A stretch of 7,537 nucleotides of DNA. Source: an uncultured Pelagibacteraceae bacterium. GTDB lineage: Bacteria > Pseudomonadota > Alphaproteobacteria > Pelagibacterales > Pelagibacteraceae. How positions within the stretch are numbered: position 1 is the stretch's first letter; each line of letters begins with the position of its first letter. Location of the stretch: NCBI GenBank assembly GCA_902602105.1, contig CACKPP010000024.1, forward strand, positions 1 through 7,537. Reading direction: 5' to 3'. The translations under genes and the position numbers were made by a program. This document shows, piece by piece, positions 7,059 through 7,537 of the stretch. The notes beneath the pieces were generated by a model. The model had not been told where the DNA came from. It saw only the letters and a list, made by a program, of their open reading frames with translations, and did no database searches.

Positions 7059-7537
7059 TAAAATGTATGGCCTTTTTTTAAGGCATTTTTTTTTAATTAA
7101 AAGCTCATTGCCAAGAATTTTAGATCTTATCTATTGGCCTACAATACAAATAATTCTTTGGGGTTTTATTTCAAAATTTTTTTCAATTTATAGTAACTAT
7201 TATAATAATACTCTCGGTGTAATTCTTACTTGCGCTATACTTTATGACATTCTTTTTAGATCCAGTATAAGCTTCAATATGCTATTCTTAGAGGAAATAT
7301 GGAGTAGAAACTTTACTAATTTATTTATAGCTCCTTTAAAGCTGAAGGAAATAATAATAGCTCTAATTTTTACAGCTTTGGTAAGAACACTGATAGGATT
7401 AGTGCCAGCGATTCTTTTGACCTCACCGTTATTTGGTGTTTCAATTTTAAAGTTAGGTTTTCCCCTACTTTTATTATTTTTAAGTCTGTATATTTTTGGA
7501 ATAACTCTAGGTTTATTTGTAAGCGCCGGGCTTATAA
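7048..7537 (+). CDS. ABC-2-type transporter permease, 3' partial
   Basis: An open frame of 163 codons starts at ATG 7048 and runs off the right edge without a stop. The protein is strongly hydrophobic, with probable membrane segments at about residues 24-45 (LIYWPTIQIILWGF), 55-70, 100-122 and 132-160. Between the second and third lies an 'LEEIWSRNFTNLFIAPLK' block (81-98), matching the conserved cytoplasmic segment of ABC-2 permeases that meets the ATPase. It is the membrane subunit of the exporter whose ATPase is encoded just upstream. ATG 7048 overlaps that gene by 11 bases and has purine-rich GAGAAAAG just upstream. The in-frame ATG at 7063 is an alternative without a Shine-Dalgarno sequence. 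Substrate unknown. The missing 3' part should hold about 90-100 residues, judging by family size. Confidence 0.88.
   Translation, partial: MNLNKMYGLFLRHFFLIKSSLPRILDLIYWPTIQIILWGFISKFFSIYSNYYNNTLGVILTCAILYDILFRSSISFNMLFLEEIWSRNFTNLFIAPLKLKEIIIALIFTALVRTLIGLVPAILLTSPLFGVSILKLGFPLLLLFLSLYIFGITLGLFVSAGLI
7070..7094 (+). terminator. Terminator-like hairpin inside the permease 5' coding region
   Basis: GCCTT at 7070-7074 pairs with AAGGC at 7080-7084 around a five-T loop. One base later comes a run of nine T at 7086-7094, giving the outline of a small intrinsic terminator. It lies about 12 bases after the ATPase stop codon and within the first 16 codons of the permease. The stem is only 5 bp with three GC pairs, and the T-run also encodes Phe/Leu of a hydrophobic protein, so it may be chance. 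If active, it would lower permease expression relative to the ATPase. Confidence 0.27.

Noticed and set aside
5392..7537. Sua5 plus ABC exporter as a possible new self-protection or antibiotic export system
   Set aside because: No biosynthetic, toxin or peptide gene is visible nearby, Sua5 is a housekeeping enzyme with normal motifs, and overlapping unrelated genes are common in streamlined genomes.

Overview
The window looks like a stretch of a very AT-rich (about 30% GC by eye), streamlined alphaproteobacterial genome, most like SAR11/Pelagibacterales. The reasons are the gene set (RluD tail next to the heat-shock sigma factor RpoH, with alphaproteobacterial-style PurA and AroC fragments), Lys/Asn/Ile-rich proteins, stop codons that overlap or nearly touch, and almost no intergenic DNA. 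The clade is an inference from style, not a proven placement. No RNA gene, insertion sequence, CRISPR array or phage gene was seen, and no non-coding gap exceeds about 40 bases.

Layout. Positions 2-151 (+) hold the C-terminal end of an RluA-family pseudouridine synthase. rpoH (192-1073, +) is complete. The C-terminal third of purA (minus strand, ending at 1070) converges on rpoH, and the two stop codons overlap in TTAA. Near 1500-1512 purA ends abruptly and the C-terminal three quarters of aroC (+, to 2348) begin. The two genes point away from each other, and both lack their 5' ends at the same point. Convergent to aroC, after only 5 bases, lies the minus-strand cluster xseB > ispA > dxs (5371 down to 2354), whose genes overlap. 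A 20-bp divergent gap separates xseB from a plus-strand cluster of a Sua5-type threonylcarbamoyl-AMP synthase (5392-6324), an ABC-2 exporter ATPase (6324-7058) and its membrane partner (7048 to the window end, cut off).

How the genes work together. Dxs makes DXP, the entry metabolite of the non-mevalonate isoprenoid pathway, and IspA condenses the resulting C5 units to farnesyl diphosphate. They travel with the exonuclease VII small subunit, as in many Proteobacteria. The Sua5 protein supplies threonylcarbamoyl-AMP for the t6A37 tRNA modification. The ATPase and permease form one exporter of unknown substrate, translationally linked to it. RpoH is the sigma factor for heat-shock promoters.

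The main point of interest is the purA/aroC junction. Two core biosynthetic genes are beheaded at one point, in inverted orientation, at a stretch of roughly 10 bases that fits the coding sequence of both. This resembles a chimeric join from genome amplification or assembly, or else a microhomology-mediated inversion. I found no convincing undescribed biological system; the other observations are gene packing, compact promoters, a hairpin in the permease start and a diverged Q-loop in the ATPase.
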